From contig NZ_JAHXYI010000004.1 of NCBI RefSeq assembly GCF_019970045.1, positions 186,001 to 250,000 on the forward strand: DNA of 64,000 nt, read 5' to 3'. The stretch comes from Chryseobacterium sp. GVT01B. GTDB lineage: Bacteria > Bacteroidota > Bacteroidia > Flavobacteriales > Weeksellaceae. Below are positions 62,867 through 64,000 of this stretch, piece by piece. A model generated the notes under the pieces. The model did not search any database, was not told the DNA's origin, and saw only the letters and a program-made list of their open reading frames with translations. Position 1 is the stretch's first letter. Each line of letters starts with the position of its first letter. Both the position numbers and the translations under genes were made by a program.

Positions 62867-63060
62867 AATTCAAATTTTAATAAGATAAAGCCAAAACGAC
62901 TTTGATTTTAATTTTATTTTCAATTATGAAGCCAAATTTTAGTTAATGAATGTTAAAATTGATGCTAAAAAGTGGAGATAATTTTTAATAATGACAAATT
63001 TTATACTGTTAATGCGGAGTTGCAGGGTATTTGTAAATTTTAGTTCACGGATAGTTTTTA

Positions 63061-63088
63061 TTGAATTCATATAAGTTGACTATTTTTG
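63061..63088 (+). promoter_or_regulatory. Promoter of the 146-aa secreted protein (TTG-N17-TATTTTTG)
   Basis: TTG (63061-63063), 17 bases, TATTTTTG (63081-63088). It lies inside the longer reading frame from 63061 and so fixes the start at the ATG at 63109. Confidence 0.75.
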
Positions 63089-63108
63089 AATACCAAATTA
63101 CTTTTAAT

Positions 63109-63549
63109 ATGAAAAAATCAATTTTTACAGTATCAGCATGTATTGGATTGCTGGCTGTTGTCACATCATTTTCCTCTACGGAAATAATAGAGAATAATAA
63201 AAGCTGTTCAGAAATAGCTGATACTGTACCAAAGTCTCAGACTTATAAGATCCGTTATGGTCTTCTTTCAAAAAGCGGAGCAAAAATTCTTTCGGGAAAT
63301 TATGATGTAGGAAGTTTTCTTGCTGAAAATATGGTTACCGGAGAAGTGTATGATACTTATTATAGCGGAGGATTTCAGCCGGTACCACAATATTACGACG
63401 GACTTCCGGCAGGAACTTATACTTTTTCTGCTATGCAGGGGCAAGGTGGATGGGTAGGTTATGGAACGGTAATTGCTACAGTTTCGGACGCACAAGTAGA
63501 TTCTGATGGATATATTACAGTGTATATTCCGATTATTTGGGAGGAGTAG
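63109..63549 (+). CDS. Small secreted protein of unknown function, 146 aa
   Basis: A signal peptide (residues 1-23, FTVSACIGLLAVVTSFSS) is followed by a short linker and a ~90-residue beta-rich domain (YKIRYGLLSKSGAKILSGNYDV, YYDGLPAGTYTFSAMQGQGGW, GYITVYIPIIWEE). The pattern GLPAGTYTFSA is common in Ig-like carbohydrate-binding or SpaA-like folds. I do not recognise the family. ATG at 63109 chosen because the promoter lies between it and the upstream TTG. Confidence 0.8.
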   Translation: MKKSIFTVSACIGLLAVVTSFSSTEIIENNKSCSEIADTVPKSQTYKIRYGLLSKSGAKILSGNYDVGSFLAENMVTGEVYDTYYSGGFQPVPQYYDGLPAGTYTFSAMQGQGGWVGYGTVIATVSDAQVDSDGYITVYIPIIWEE

Positions 63550-64000
63550 GCCTTGTGAACCAAAAAATATTTAACTAAATTTACCTTCCCTGAAATGAAT
63601 TTTTTTAATCGTTGAATCGTTGATTATATTTTTTTTATTTGTTTTTTATCAATTTTACATTGAATAAATTCTAATAAATTACTATAATTGTGTAAATTAT
63701 TATTGATTCATTCATCAGGATGTTTTTGATTCTATAGAAGTATTCATTCTCTGGTTCTGTATTGTATTATGCTCTTTTGAAGAACGTATTAATATTAGTT
63801 GTATTGAATGATTCTACAATATTCTGTTTAGGTTTTCTAAATAGATTTTTTTCATCATTTGTGTTTTTTAGGCCTCCATCAGGAGGCCGTTTCTATTTAT
63901 TCAGTTTTATGATTCTGCTCATATAATAATTGGAAAGGAGATGGTATCTTTGAGTATAAGAACATTTTCATTCCATATTTTATCAAAAAGACTCCTCTGC
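63550..64000. other. 451-bp A+T-rich intergenic end region
   Basis: No convincing gene on either strand. A GC-rich hairpin GGCCTCC-ATCA-GGAGGCC (63871-63888) followed by TTTCTATTT may be a terminator. TATCTTTG at 63945-63952 could be a -7 element for a gene beyond the window. Confidence 0.5.
63871..63897 (+). terminator. Possible terminator hairpin in the end region
   Basis: GGCCTCC (63871-63877) pairs with GGAGGCC (63882-63888); a moderately T-rich tail follows. The gene it would serve is far upstream (63549), so the assignment is uncertain. Confidence 0.5.

Overview
The window looks like chromosomal DNA of a Chryseobacterium-like flavobacterium (Bacteroidota, Weeksellaceae). The evidence is a low-GC sequence, many promoters with the Bacteroidota -7 element TAnnTTTG, proteins ending in type IX secretion (T9SS) C-terminal domains, a TonB-dependent receptor, mevalonate-pathway isoprenoid synthesis, and small proteins and intergenic repeats of the kind seen in this group. 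This assignment is inference from gene content and was not tested by a search. I recognised no rRNA, tRNA, CRISPR array, integrase, transposase or prophage gene. Most of the window is core genome.

Layout. 1-3.2 kb: a deoxyhypusine-synthase-like gene bracketed by copies of a dispersed ~180-bp inverted-repeat element, a 48-codon gene, an alkyltransferase-like protein and an XRE regulator. 3.2-15.5 kb: htpG, a secreted S9 peptidase, an unrecognised cytosolic protein, recA, a LuxR regulator with an MpaB/Lcp-type haem oxygenase, and an unusually A+T-rich envelope gene. 15.5-19 kb: pfkA-gapA, a DUF4846 lipoprotein and an HxlR regulator. 19-22.3 kb: three genes tied to DNA repair (an AlkD-like HEAT-repeat protein and the TIGR03915/TIGR03916 pair) around an A+T-rich gap with three perfect DnaA boxes, which is a candidate replication origin. 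22.4-26.7 kb: a tightly packed or overlapping five-gene run starting with HMG-CoA reductase. 26.8-35.6 kb: sucC, an MscS channel, 1-Cys peroxiredoxin, an outer-membrane barrel, a PepSY protein with a siderophore receptor, and a Gfo/Idh/MocA oxidoreductase. 35.8-46 kb: ABC-F ATPase, deoxyribonucleotidase, GH25 lysozyme, type II NADH dehydrogenase with trmD, an EEP phosphatase/nuclease, AsnC-deoC and dusB. 46-56.4 kb: an envelope block with three T9SS-type secreted proteins, a 1075-aa outer-membrane protein and a degenerate M1-peptidase/barrel fusion. 56.4-64 kb: a eukaryote-like fused UMP synthase, YkvA, aroC with two thioredoxin-fold proteins, a polytopic LIC_10190-type membrane protein, a glycine-zipper lipoprotein and a small secreted protein.

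The clearest items for follow-up are the candidate oriC (19844-20148), the dispersed inverted-repeat families, the DNA-repair cluster beside the DnaA boxes, the inactivated M1-like/barrel protein, the fused UMP synthase, and several promoters so close to the start codon that the mRNAs may be leaderless. I did not find convincing evidence of a wholly new multi-gene defence or mobile system. The least explained genes are 8265-9704, 13722-15464 and 48183-51410.
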